Assembly: GCA_017962565.1 (NCBI GenBank)
Contig: JAGCVC010000020.1
Coordinates: 132,622 to 196,621 of the forward strand
Direction of reading: 5' to 3'
DNA: 64,000 nucleotides
Origin: Alphaproteobacteria bacterium
GTDB taxonomy: Bacteria; Pseudomonadota; Alphaproteobacteria; CAAHEQ01; UBA3637
The position numbers and the translations under genes were made by a program. Below the pieces are notes generated by a model. That model was not told the origin of the DNA, made no database searches, and worked only from the letters and a program-made list of their open reading frames with translations. The first letter of the stretch is position 1; each line of letters starts with the position of its first letter. This document shows positions 9,341 to 17,401 of this stretch, piece by piece.

Positions 9341-10288
9341 TTATAAATCTTTTTCTTCATCTGTCAACAAGACTCTTTTTCTATCTGATAAACATAATGA
9401 TTTATCAGCAAAATGCACAAACCATTTTTGGAATACAAAAGCGCCTACAAACCACCCCAATAAAAATCCGAAAATAATTGCAAATATTTTCAATAATGGA
9501 GCCAAAATGCCCAAAAAGACGGCACATATTATGGCACCAATAAAACCAAAAATAAATGCATACTTTGAAAAATCAATTGCGGCAACCGGACAATTATTTA
9601 TGCATCTGAAACACCCGACACAACCTGTTCTCCAAATTGGTCTGTCCTTACCAAATGCAATAGCATGAACCGGACAATCTTGGACACATTTTTTACAGTG
9701 TACACATTGTGATCTTGCCACAAAGCTCAAACCCAGCACATGTCGTCCCCAAAGAAGGTAAGGAAAAGCAACTATTGCACCGATTATAACTTTAAAAATA
9801 TTTTCTCTTTTTTGTTTTGGTAAAACATCAATAATTTTTAAATTATCCGATATTTGCGATAAAGCTTTTTCCAACCTGCCCCGTCTTTGTTCGGGAGTTA
9901 ATTGAGATTCTTTTAAAAACAAAAAAGTATCCGGCATTTCCACACAACCGCCGGCAATAACCTCATATCCTCTGTCTTTCAATAAATTTCTTGCATGCGT
10001 ATATGAAAAGCCGGAAACGCCACCATTGACCGACCAAAAAACAGCCTTGCGACCAGCCACCATTGGCAGCCGTTTAAAGTAAGCAATTAAATTAGCGGGA
10101 ATATCAAAAAAATAAGTTGGAGAAATAAATAAATCCACATCCGATGTCGGCATTTGCTCCGGGAAAGCTTGCTCTATATTTTGTAGTAAAACAACCTCAT
10201 GACCTGTTGCTTTTAATTGTTTTTGAGCATGCACTGCAACCCATGCCGTATTACCACAACCCGAAAAATAATGTATCGCTATTTTCAT
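9341..10288 (-). CDS. EFR1-type flavodoxin/2x[4Fe-4S] ferredoxin-like protein
   Basis: A 315-residue electron-transfer protein. Residues 1-150 are flavodoxin-like, with the FMN phosphate loop reading YFSGCGNTAWVA (a cysteine replaces the usual threonine or serine). Two [4Fe-4S] motifs of the CxxCxxCxxxCP type follow: Cys195/198/201/205 and Cys223/226/229/233. A hydrophobic stretch near 167-182 and a longer one at about 244-290 should hold it at the membrane. The architecture matches the EFR1 family of ferrodoxins; partners of that family are mostly unknown. It begins 11 bases after the Sel1-like gene and is followed by two unknown genes, one a cysteine-bearing membrane protein. Likely a membrane-attached flavin/iron-sulfur electron carrier. 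Confidence 0.88.
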   Translation of the reverse strand: MKIAIHYFSGCGNTAWVAVHAQKQLKATGHEVVLLQNIEQAFPEQMPTSDVDLFISPTYFFDIPANLIAYFKRLPMVAGRKAVFWSVNGGVSGFSYTHARNLLKDRGYEVIAGGCVEMPDTFLFLKESQLTPEQRRGRLEKALSQISDNLKIIDVLPKQKRENIFKVIIGAIVAFPYLLWGRHVLGLSFVARSQCVHCKKCVQDCPVHAIAFGKDRPIWRTGCVGCFRCINNCPVAAIDFSKYAFIFGFIGAIICAVFLGILAPLLKIFAIIFGFLLGWFVGAFVFQKWFVHFADKSLCLSDRKRVLLTDEEKDL

Positions 10289-10299
10289 TTCTAATTTTC

Positions 10300-12072
10300 C
10301 TAATAAAGTTCCAACAATTTTTCAACAGGCACCGATTGAGAACGTATTATGTCCCGACATTGTCCATATATAAGTTCAGCCTCATCTTCCTTTTCGATTA
10401 AGTTCTGATAATTCTGACGAGCGTCAATAAACGGTGTTGTCGAAAACTCATCTGCCTGCAAAAACAATTCTTTTGCTTTTTCCAAATCTTTTTCTACTCC
10501 CCATCCTTTTGCATAAAGAACCGCACGCATATTTGCTGACTGAGGATATTTTTCATCAATACCTTTCTTTGCCAACGAATTTGCTTTTTTATATAATTTG
10601 GCATCCATGTACAACTTTGTAAGTAAACAGTATGCTTGCTCTTTTTTTATCGCTGATAATTCATCAGATGCTTTACTTTGAATTGCTTTTGTTAACAGTT
10701 TTTCTACATCCCCCGCATGATTAGCAATCCCATCACCAATCAGTTGTTCTGCTTGAACAACAAAAGACGGAAGATAATCTGATTTTTCATAATTTGCCAA
10801 CAAGAATAAATGTTTATTTCTGTTTTCATCTAAAGCTTGTTCACCCCAACGTGCCCAATCTTGTAATTGACATTCCGGCAAACCTCTGAATGCAGACATC
10901 GGATTATTTAAATTTTCTATACCTGCAGCCAAATTTTCACATTCTTCCTTTGTAAAAGTTAATTCATAAGCCGGTAAATCTTTCACAAAGTGTTTTGGAA
11001 TAACATTTGGATTAAAACACAAATCCACACATTGTGTGTCAGTACGATATTGTAAAACATAACGTTCACTTAGTCTGCGAACAATAACAGCAGAAGAACG
11101 AACATCCTCTACGACAAAACCATTTCCGATTTTATCCCCTTTAACAACAGGATATGTATTACCCTCCGGATCCTTTAAAACAGCGGATTTATCCGCTAAA
11201 CGAATAACCAAAAAGGGCTTCTTTTTCTGTCTTTTGAACCAATCTAACACATCAGGACAAGCACAATCTTCAACTTTTAAAATTTTATCCCAACTTGCTG
11301 TATCTGATTGTGTTGCTTGACATGTATATAAATGACTTTCAATAGACTCTCTTGCATCTTCCAAATAAAGACGTCCTTGTTCCAAATATCCCATTAAACC
11401 CAAGTTTTCTTCTGCTGCCGGACAGCCTGACAAAATCGCTTTCCACAAATATTTTTTAGACAAGGCTTGCTGTTCCGGAGCTTGGTTCCAATATAACAAA
11501 ACGCCCAAAGTATGGGCAGCAGACGAATCTCCCGCATCAGCAGCTATTTGCAAATATTGCAACCCCTTTTCACGATCTTTATCGACAGAAGAATTCAAAT
11601 AAATTTTTGCCAAATCTTCATATGCTTGACGTGTAACAAAATCTTCTTCCGTAGTTAAACGCTTTTTATTGCGAATATCGTTTTGTTCGACAATCTTTTC
11701 CAAATACTCTTTATAAAGACCGTTTTCTTTCTTTTCTTCTGCTTCTTTAGCTAACCGATAAAAAGCCGGTATATAGTTCAAATCGGCTGATTTTTGACAA
11801 TAAAGGTGTGCATAATCATGTGTCGGAAAACGTTTGCATAATTCGTATAACGCTTTTTTATTTTCAGCCGCAGACATCAAAGGTGCCCACTGATACCACG
11901 CAGCGCCTTCATCATTAAATCCGCAAATATCATAAACCCCATCGATTTGTTTATTTTCAGCCAATTTCAGCAACTTTTCACAAGCCGTTTTTTCATTTTC
12001 AGGCAACATTCTTGCATAAACATTTGCCGTACCTATCATTAATAACAGAAACAAAAAGCCGATTTTTTTCAT
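10300..12072 (-). CDS. Exported Sel1/TPR-like repeat protein
   Basis: A 590-residue exported protein. The signal peptide is residues 1-20 (MKKIGFLFLL to NVYA). The mature part has Sel1-like helical repeats near the N-terminal third (GLQYLQIAADAGDSSAAHTLG) and at the C-terminus (AVLYAKGWGVEKDLEKAKELF), with a middle region rich in cysteines and a beta-like insert. Such repeats usually hold protein complexes together. I choose the ATG at 12072 because AGGGAG lies six bases upstream; an ATG six bases earlier would put the ribosome site directly against it. First gene of the minus-strand operon that continues with the EFR1 protein 11 bases later, so it may be the periplasmic member of that redox-like set. 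Confidence 0.85.
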   Translation of the reverse strand: MKKIGFLFLLLMIGTANVYARMLPENEKTACEKLLKLAENKQIDGVYDICGFNDEGAAWYQWAPLMSAAENKKALYELCKRFPTHDYAHLYCQKSADLNYIPAFYRLAKEAEEKKENGLYKEYLEKIVEQNDIRNKKRLTTEEDFVTRQAYEDLAKIYLNSSVDKDREKGLQYLQIAADAGDSSAAHTLGVLLYWNQAPEQQALSKKYLWKAILSGCPAAEENLGLMGYLEQGRLYLEDARESIESHLYTCQATQSDTASWDKILKVEDCACPDVLDWFKRQKKKPFLVIRLADKSAVLKDPEGNTYPVVKGDKIGNGFVVEDVRSSAVIVRRLSERYVLQYRTDTQCVDLCFNPNVIPKHFVKDLPAYELTFTKEECENLAAGIENLNNPMSAFRGLPECQLQDWARWGEQALDENRNKHLFLLANYEKSDYLPSFVVQAEQLIGDGIANHAGDVEKLLTKAIQSKASDELSAIKKEQAYCLLTKLYMDAKLYKKANSLAKKGIDEKYPQSANMRAVLYAKGWGVEKDLEKAKELFLQADEFSTTPFIDARQNYQNLIEKEDEAELIYGQCRDIIRSQSVPVEKLLELY

Positions 12073-12152
12073 TTTCATCTCCCTTGCTTTCCTTCCAACA
12101 TTACCCCGAAAATAAAAATCGGGCAATAAAAAAATGTACTTGTTTTTATTTT

Positions 12153-12183
12153 TTGCTTGCTTTTAGAAAAAAAGCTGTATAAT
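12153..12183 (+). promoter_or_regulatory. Possible promoter for the 12223 gene
   Basis: Perfect TATAAT at 12178-12183, 39 bases before the ATG; the -35 is TTGCTT with a long 19-base spacer, so only the -10 is convincing. Confidence 0.5.
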
Positions 12184-12222
12184 TTAAGGTATATAGGTGT
12201 TAATGGGAAAAGAGATAAGAAG

Positions 12223-13146
12223 ATGACAGAAAATCAAGATTTATCGCCGGTATTGGGCGGATATTTTTTGCAAATTACGGATACATGTATCATAACAGTC
12301 GAAGAAGGAAAAATCACTTACGTAAATGAAGCCGCTTATAAGGCATTGGGAAGCGAAGAAAAGGATTTGTTGGGCTCTGATGTTACTATCTTATTTACGT
12401 CTGAAGAAAAAGATTCTTTACTGAAAAAATTGGAAGACATTCAAGAAAGAACCGATTATTTTCAAGTACAGATGCAAACAAAAACCGGGGCTTCTATTGA
12501 CATGAAGACACGCCTGGTTCCGTTAATTTTAAATGACCATCGTATTATCATGATGGAATGCTATAATGAAACGGCAATATCTGCATTGAAAAAAAAGAAT
12601 GCCATGTTGGAAGAAAAAATAGCACATCTGTCACCTTTGGATCCGGAAACACATTTGCCGTCACTTATTTTGCTCAACGACAGAATCGAACAAGGTATTT
12701 TGCGTGCACTGCGTGAAGCACGTGGTGACTTAACAAAAATTGAATCCTATTTAACCGTTATTGTCGCAAACATTGATGGTTTAGCTGATGTCTTTAAAAA
12801 ATACGGAGCAGAAGGTCGTCGCTATGTAATGGATGTTTTGATTTCCAGATTTAAATCCAGCATCCGTAGCGTGGATACTTTGGCAAAAGATGCGGGGGAT
12901 TCTTTTTATTTCTTGTTTGAAAATATCCGGGATAAACAAAATGTTCGTATTATAACTGACCGTTTGCAAAACTGTATACATTTGCCAATCTTGTATAAAG
13001 AGGAGTCAATTAAACTGACAATAACATTATCTGTTGCTCTTTATCCGGATAATGGTAGCAGTGCAGTAACGTTAATTAAGTGGGCTAAGTTAAATCCGAT
13101 GTCTGCCTTAACTGATCAAAAGACCGAGGAAAAAGAGGATCAATAA
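12223..13146 (+). CDS. PAS protein with degenerate GGDEF domain
   Basis: A 307-residue cytosolic protein with a PAS domain (about 15-125) and a GGDEF-like domain (about 145-300). The active-site motif reads A224-G-D-S-F, so two essential positions are lost, and the substrate loop (NIDGLADVFKKYG) lacks the usual metal-binding and guanine contacts. It is unlikely to make c-di-GMP and may be a GTP- or c-di-GMP-sensing adaptor. I start at the ATG giving MTENQDLS; an upstream TTG would add 22 residues, overlap the promoter region and has no ribosome site. Its 3' end overlaps the convergent small lipoprotein gene by seven bases. One of two GGDEF relics in the window. Confidence 0.85.
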   Translation: MTENQDLSPVLGGYFLQITDTCIITVEEGKITYVNEAAYKALGSEEKDLLGSDVTILFTSEEKDSLLKKLEDIQERTDYFQVQMQTKTGASIDMKTRLVPLILNDHRIIMMECYNETAISALKKKNAMLEEKIAHLSPLDPETHLPSLILLNDRIEQGILRALREARGDLTKIESYLTVIVANIDGLADVFKKYGAEGRRYVMDVLISRFKSSIRSVDTLAKDAGDSFYFLFENIRDKQNVRIITDRLQNCIHLPILYKEESIKLTITLSVALYPDNGSSAVTLIKWAKLNPMSALTDQKTEEKEDQ

Positions 13147-13256
13147 TAAGCTCGACGGTAAACTGATCCTTCTGGTTTCACAGGTGAGTTCATCCGACCG
13201 CAAGATATCAGAGAGCAAGCAACCAAAACCAATAGTAAAATTGAAATTATACGCAT
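13140..13256 (-). CDS. LptM-like small lipoprotein (38 aa)
   Basis: A short gene encoding 38 residues: a hydrophobic signal (MRIISILLLVLVACSLIS), a lipobox L-I-S-C with lipidation expected at Cys19, and a short tail beginning CGRMNSPVKPEGSVYRRAYY. In Alphaproteobacteria a lipoprotein of this size with the mature start CGR/K and a PEGSxYxR tail is common; the enterobacterial member YifL, renamed LptM, helps mature the LptDE translocon. It is normally beside argH and lysA, which are absent here; instead a TlpA-like gene lies divergently 29 bases away, as also seen near argH in alphaproteobacteria. GAGAGGA precedes the ATG by six bases. Orthology to LptM is inferred from length and tail. Confidence 0.75.
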   Translation of the reverse strand: MRIISILLLVLVACSLISCGRMNSPVKPEGSVYRRAYY

Positions 13257-13285
13257 AAAAATTCCTCTCATTTAAAGGAGACGAC

Positions 13286-13807
13286 ATGTCAAAAAAAACT
13301 TTTCTTTCATTCTTTTTAATCCTTTTATTAATTTTTAGCAAGTCCTATGCTGAAAATTTATCAACATCTTTCACAAATTCTTTCAATCCGCAGAAGTTTC
13401 CTCAAACAGCGCAATTTTATGATGCAAATGGAGATGCCATTCAATTGATAGATTCAAAAGGAAAAGTTATTGTTTTAAATTTTTGGAAAGCAACTTGTCG
13501 TACGTGTTTAATTGAATTGCCCAGTTTAAATGCTTTGGCTGAAAAATATCCGGATTTAAAAATTATTGCTGTATCTCAAGGGGATGAATCGGCTGAATTG
13601 GTTGAAAAAGTTCTGCATAAAGAACGCAGATTGGATAAAATCCATGTTGCTCTGGACAAAAATCAAGCTTTAATGAACTTGATGGGAGGCGGCAAAGTAC
13701 CTCAAACTTATTTAATTGATAAAGATGGTCTTGTGCGTGGACACATCACCGGTGGTGCTGATTTTAATTCAGAAACGATACACAAACAAATTGAAGAATT
13801 ATTTTAA
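13286..13807 (+). CDS. TlpA-family periplasmic thioredoxin-like protein
   Basis: A 173-residue exported thioredoxin-fold protein. Signal peptide residues 1-22 (ending KSYA). The active site is W-K-A-T-C71-R-T-C74 preceded by VIVLNFW, the usual TlpA/ResA arrangement, and the cis-proline is in GKVPQTYLIDKDG. Proteins of this family reduce disulfides in the periplasm, often for cytochrome c or copper-centre assembly; no such genes are adjacent, so the substrate is unknown. GGAG lies six bases before the ATG. It converges directly on rodA, whose stop codon begins at the next base. Confidence 0.92.
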   Translation: MSKKTFLSFFLILLLIFSKSYAENLSTSFTNSFNPQKFPQTAQFYDANGDAIQLIDSKGKVIVLNFWKATCRTCLIELPSLNALAEKYPDLKIIAVSQGDESAELVEKVLHKERRLDKIHVALDKNQALMNLMGGGKVPQTYLIDKDGLVRGHITGGADFNSETIHKQIEELF

Positions 13808-14968
13808 TTATTCTTCATCAACACCCAATCGCCCAATGACCATTTCTTCATTGATATGAACATTTTCGATCAAACCAAATCCGGCCATTAAAACCAACAT
13901 GGCGGTTCCTCCATAGGACACAAGAGGCAAAGGAATACCAACGACCGGCATAACGCCCATAACCATTGAAATGTTAATAAACACATACAATGCAAAATTG
14001 ACTGTTAATCCCAAGCCCAAAATTTTACCAAAGAAGTTACAACTTTTTAATGACATCCTGATGCCATAGAAAATAATAATCATATATAAAAGTAATAAAA
14101 ATCCTGCACCAACTAAACCAAATTCTTCTGCCAAAACAGTAAAAATAAAGTCCGTATGCTTTTCAGGAATAAAGTTTAAATGGCTTTGCGTTCCTTGCAT
14201 AAATCCTTTACCAAAAACGCCACCAGACCCTAAAGTAATTTTGGATTGCATAATATGATAGCCAACGCCCAAGGGATCTCTTTCAGGGTTCAAAAATGTC
14301 AGCACTCTATCTTTTTGGTAATCATGCAAAAAATATTGCCAACCAACGAAAGCTGATACTATTCCTATCAAAGCACCTATGCCAAATTTCCACCATTGAA
14401 CACCAATAAGCCAAAAAATAGCAACTGTAACAAAAACCAGCATCAATGCGGTTCCCAAATCAGGTTGCAGCAAAATCAAAGATACCGGCAATCCCATTAA
14501 AATCAACGGAATAATCAAATGAGTATTCCTTTTAACGTCTTCATCCGAACTGCTATGAAAATATCGTGCTAAAGCTAATACCAAAGCAATTTTCATCAAT
14601 TCGGATGGTTGAATTTGAACAATCTTCAAATCGATCCAACGTTGGGCGCCCATATGAAGAGCACCACGAACATACACAACAACCAACATTCCCAACGTCA
14701 AAGCGTAAATAACATACGCGTATTTCATCCAAAACCTTAAATTAGAAAGAGCTATAGCAAAAAAGACTACACAACCCACAGCAAAATGAATAAGTTGTCG
14801 TTGTGTCCAAGAATCAATGCCACCAGTAATTGAATATAATAAAGTCAAACCGATAAAGATAACTAAACAAATAAGCGCAAAAAATGACCAACTCATATTT
14901 ATGAGCCGTTCTTTAAAGGACAATTCAAAATCCTTGTAATAGCTATTTTTTTCTAGAAACAGACTCAA
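13808..14968 (-). CDS. rodA: Rod-shape SEDS peptidoglycan polymerase RodA
   Basis: A 386-residue SEDS-family protein with about ten membrane helices. It polymerises lipid II into glycan strands and pairs with PBP2 (the preceding gene) in the elongasome. Recognisable blocks are IQPSELMK, LQPDLGTAL, the loop QSHLNFIPEKHTDFIF and LPLVSYGGT near the C-terminus. It starts at TTG (giving MSLFLEK), its codon overlapping the mrdA stop (TGA), with GGAGG four bases upstream. Last gene of mreB-mreC-mreD-mrdA-rodA. A downstream ATG at residue 25 would remove the N-terminal cytosolic segment, but has no ribosome site. Confidence 0.95.
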   Translation of the reverse strand: MSLFLEKNSYYKDFELSFKERLINMSWSFFALICLVIFIGLTLLYSITGGIDSWTQRQLIHFAVGCVVFFAIALSNLRFWMKYAYVIYALTLGMLVVVYVRGALHMGAQRWIDLKIVQIQPSELMKIALVLALARYFHSSSDEDVKRNTHLIIPLILMGLPVSLILLQPDLGTALMLVFVTVAIFWLIGVQWWKFGIGALIGIVSAFVGWQYFLHDYQKDRVLTFLNPERDPLGVGYHIMQSKITLGSGGVFGKGFMQGTQSHLNFIPEKHTDFIFTVLAEEFGLVGAGFLLLLYMIIIFYGIRMSLKSCNFFGKILGLGLTVNFALYVFINISMVMGVMPVVGIPLPLVSYGGTAMLVLMAGFGLIENVHINEEMVIGRLGVDEE

Positions 14969-16887
14969 TTTTCCTCCTTTTCTTCATCCGTAAAAACAGG
15001 ATAAAGAGTTTTCGGTTTATTCTTTAAACTAAGCTTGGAAACGCTTTCTTGTATTCTTTGGCGTTCGGCTTCCTTATCTGCAATCTCTAACTCTAAAACT
15101 TGCCGCATAATTGAACTGGCAATCGGAGCAGCAACCATACCGCCACCACCACCATGTTCGACAGCAACAGCAATAGCATAACGCGGCTTATTAACCGGAG
15201 CATATCCGACAAAAAATGCGTGATCCCGATCTTTCCAAGCCAATTCATGTTGTTGTTTTAATCCTTTTTCTCGTTCAGCTAAAGAAATACGCCGTATTTG
15301 AGTACTGGCAGTCTTACCTCCCATATATTGTCCGTTAACATCAAAACGAGTATGATAAGCCGTTCCTCCACTTTTATTAACAACGGCTTTTAAGCCTTCC
15401 AATATTTCCAACAAATAATGACGGGAAAAGCCCAAACTTTCCGAATTAACTTTGTCTGGATCTTGTTTTAATAAAGTTGGTTTAACCGCATAACCACCAT
15501 TAGCAACCCAAGCCATCATTTGTACCATTTGCATCGGAGTGGAATTTAAAAAGCCCTGCCCGATACCCAAATTCATTGTATCGCCCAAACGCCAACCATC
15601 CCCAAATTGTGCTGACTTCCAAGCCTTAGAAGGTAATAAACCGGATTTTTCATTCTGCGATTCAATACCTGTCTTTTTACCAAATCCCAAACGATCGGCT
15701 GTTTCTACAATCTTATCAACACCGACTTTACGAGCTACTTCATAAAAATATATATCGCAAGAATGTTGTAATGCTTCTATCAAATTTAAAGCTCCGTGTC
15801 CTTTTCTGCGCCAACAGTGAAACGGATGATCTCCAACAAACAAACGTCCTTCACAATCAATTTTTGTTGACGGCTTAATAGTACCCGCATCCAATCCGGC
15901 CAAGGCAACAACTATCTTAAATGTTGAACCTGGAGAGTAATGCTCAGAAATTGATTTATTTACCATTGGCCTACGATCATTTCCATTTAAACTCTTCCAA
16001 GTTTTTGAATCAATCGGATAATTAAAAATATTCGGATCAAAAGAGGGTGTTGATACCAACATTAAAATTTCCCCCGTTCTTACGTCCATCAATATTGCAG
16101 ATCCGGATTCATCTTTCATTGCATCAAAACCAATTTTTTGCAATCGAGCATCAAGCGATAAGTAAAGATCTTCACCGGCAATAGCTTCTTGTCTTTCCAA
16201 TTCCCGAACCTCTCTACCAACGGCATTAATTTCCATTCGACGTGTTCCGGGAACCCCTGCAAGTTCTTGTTCAAAGAAACTTTCTATACCCGTACGACCG
16301 ATCCGAGCATCTGGTAGATTTTGCAAACTTTCGTTTTTCTTCAAATCATCTTCCGTCAAAAAAGAAACATAACCGATCACGTGTGCACTTGTTTCTTTTT
16401 CCGGATAAACCCGCATCAGACTTTCTTCGATTGAAATACCCGGCAACTCCGGCATATTTAATTGCAAGGATGCCATTTGCTCAAAGGTCAAATCTTCCTT
16501 AACACGAACAGGAACAAAAGATCTCCGTTTTTTAACGTCCTTCAAAATACGTTCAACTTCCTCTTCTTCCAACGGAACTAATTTTTTAAATTTTTCTAAA
16601 ACGGCCGATACACTGCCCTCTGTATTCTCAGCCGTCAAAATAGCTCGGAAAGTTTTTCGATTTTGCGCCAAAGGTAGCCCGTTACGATCAAAAATTAATC
16701 CCCTTGCCGGCGCTATTTGACGCAAACCGATACGATTTCGTTCAGCCAATGTTTGATATTTTTCAGCATCAATAACCTGTAGGAAAAACATACGAAAAAA
16801 AAGAAACAACGAAAAAAAGAACATAGCCATGGCTAAAATATATGCTCTTTTCTTTATTTCCTTTACACCGGCTGCTTCCCACGACAT
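14965..16887 (-). CDS. mrdA: Penicillin-binding protein 2 (elongasome transpeptidase)
   Basis: A 640-residue class B PBP that cross-links peptidoglycan during elongation with RodA. Membrane anchor about residues 16-36, dimerisation domain, then the transpeptidase domain. The SxxK motif is S321-T-F-K324, with catalytic Ser321; the second motif is S-C-D in a QHSCDIYFYE context. The third, normally K-T-G, reads K525-T-A527 in GGKTASTQIRR, so the glycine is alanine. I start at the ATG giving MSWEAAGVKE because GGAGG lies six bases upstream, and because it falls just after the mreD stop; longer starts overlap mreD. Fourth gene of the mre operon, followed by rodA with overlapping codons. Confidence 0.96.
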   Translation of the reverse strand: MSWEAAGVKEIKKRAYILAMAMFFFSLFLFFRMFFLQVIDAEKYQTLAERNRIGLRQIAPARGLIFDRNGLPLAQNRKTFRAILTAENTEGSVSAVLEKFKKLVPLEEEEVERILKDVKKRRSFVPVRVKEDLTFEQMASLQLNMPELPGISIEESLMRVYPEKETSAHVIGYVSFLTEDDLKKNESLQNLPDARIGRTGIESFFEQELAGVPGTRRMEINAVGREVRELERQEAIAGEDLYLSLDARLQKIGFDAMKDESGSAILMDVRTGEILMLVSTPSFDPNIFNYPIDSKTWKSLNGNDRRPMVNKSISEHYSPGSTFKIVVALAGLDAGTIKPSTKIDCEGRLFVGDHPFHCWRRKGHGALNLIEALQHSCDIYFYEVARKVGVDKIVETADRLGFGKKTGIESQNEKSGLLPSKAWKSAQFGDGWRLGDTMNLGIGQGFLNSTPMQMVQMMAWVANGGYAVKPTLLKQDPDKVNSESLGFSRHYLLEILEGLKAVVNKSGGTAYHTRFDVNGQYMGGKTASTQIRRISLAEREKGLKQQHELAWKDRDHAFFVGYAPVNKPRYAIAVAVEHGGGGGMVAAPIASSIMRQVLELEIADKEAERQRIQESVSKLSLKNKPKTLYPVFTDEEKEEN

Positions 16888-16888
16888 T

Positions 16889-17401
16889 TTAATCCTCCAA
16901 ATATTTTCTGTACAGAAACGCACAACAGGCAGATATAAAAGGATAAACAGCCATCAACAAAATACCTTGTCCCCAGAAAAACCAAAATGAAAGCCATGAT
17001 AAACTTAACAAAGATGCTAACAGCCATTGCAGTATAATCAACGGACAAACAAATGCACAGAAGGCTCCCCACAAAAACAGAAAGGAACGTCCAACAAGAA
17101 ATTGTCTGTCCAATAAAATACCCCAATAAAAAATTAAAAACAAAAATGTATAATATCCCAACGGAGTTATTGTTAACAAATCAGCTAATAAACCCAATAA
17201 AAAGACAGTAAACGGAGATAATAAATTCAAGCTAAAAACAGTCCAAAAAAATAAACTGGCATAAACAATCGGCACAGCAAAGTGAGATAAAAAAAGCACC
17301 CTCCACGGAAGCATTCCTAATAACAACAGAAAAAAAGAAAACAGAAAAGGAATATGCCGTTGTAAAAATAAACATGTTAAGCGAAGAAAAGATTGGCTCA
17401 T
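16889..17401 (-). CDS. mreD: Rod-shape protein MreD
   Basis: A 170-residue membrane protein with about five helices, no other obvious domain. Sequence identity of MreD is always low; the call rests on position between mreC and mrdA, length and topology. It belongs to the MreBCD scaffold that positions the elongasome. Its start overlaps the mreC stop in an ATGA, and its stop is one base before the mrdA start. Confidence 0.88.
   Translation of the reverse strand: MSQSFLRLTCLFLQRHIPFLFSFFLLLLGMLPWRVLFLSHFAVPIVYASLFFWTVFSLNLLSPFTVFLLGLLADLLTITPLGYYTFLFLIFYWGILLDRQFLVGRSFLFLWGAFCAFVCPLIILQWLLASLLSLSWLSFWFFWGQGILLMAVYPFISACCAFLYRKYLED

Noticed and set aside
12079-12222. CCCGA/TCGGG short inverted repeat between divergent genes
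   Set aside because: Five-base stem with a long loop in AT-rich DNA and no T-run; not distinguishable from chance.
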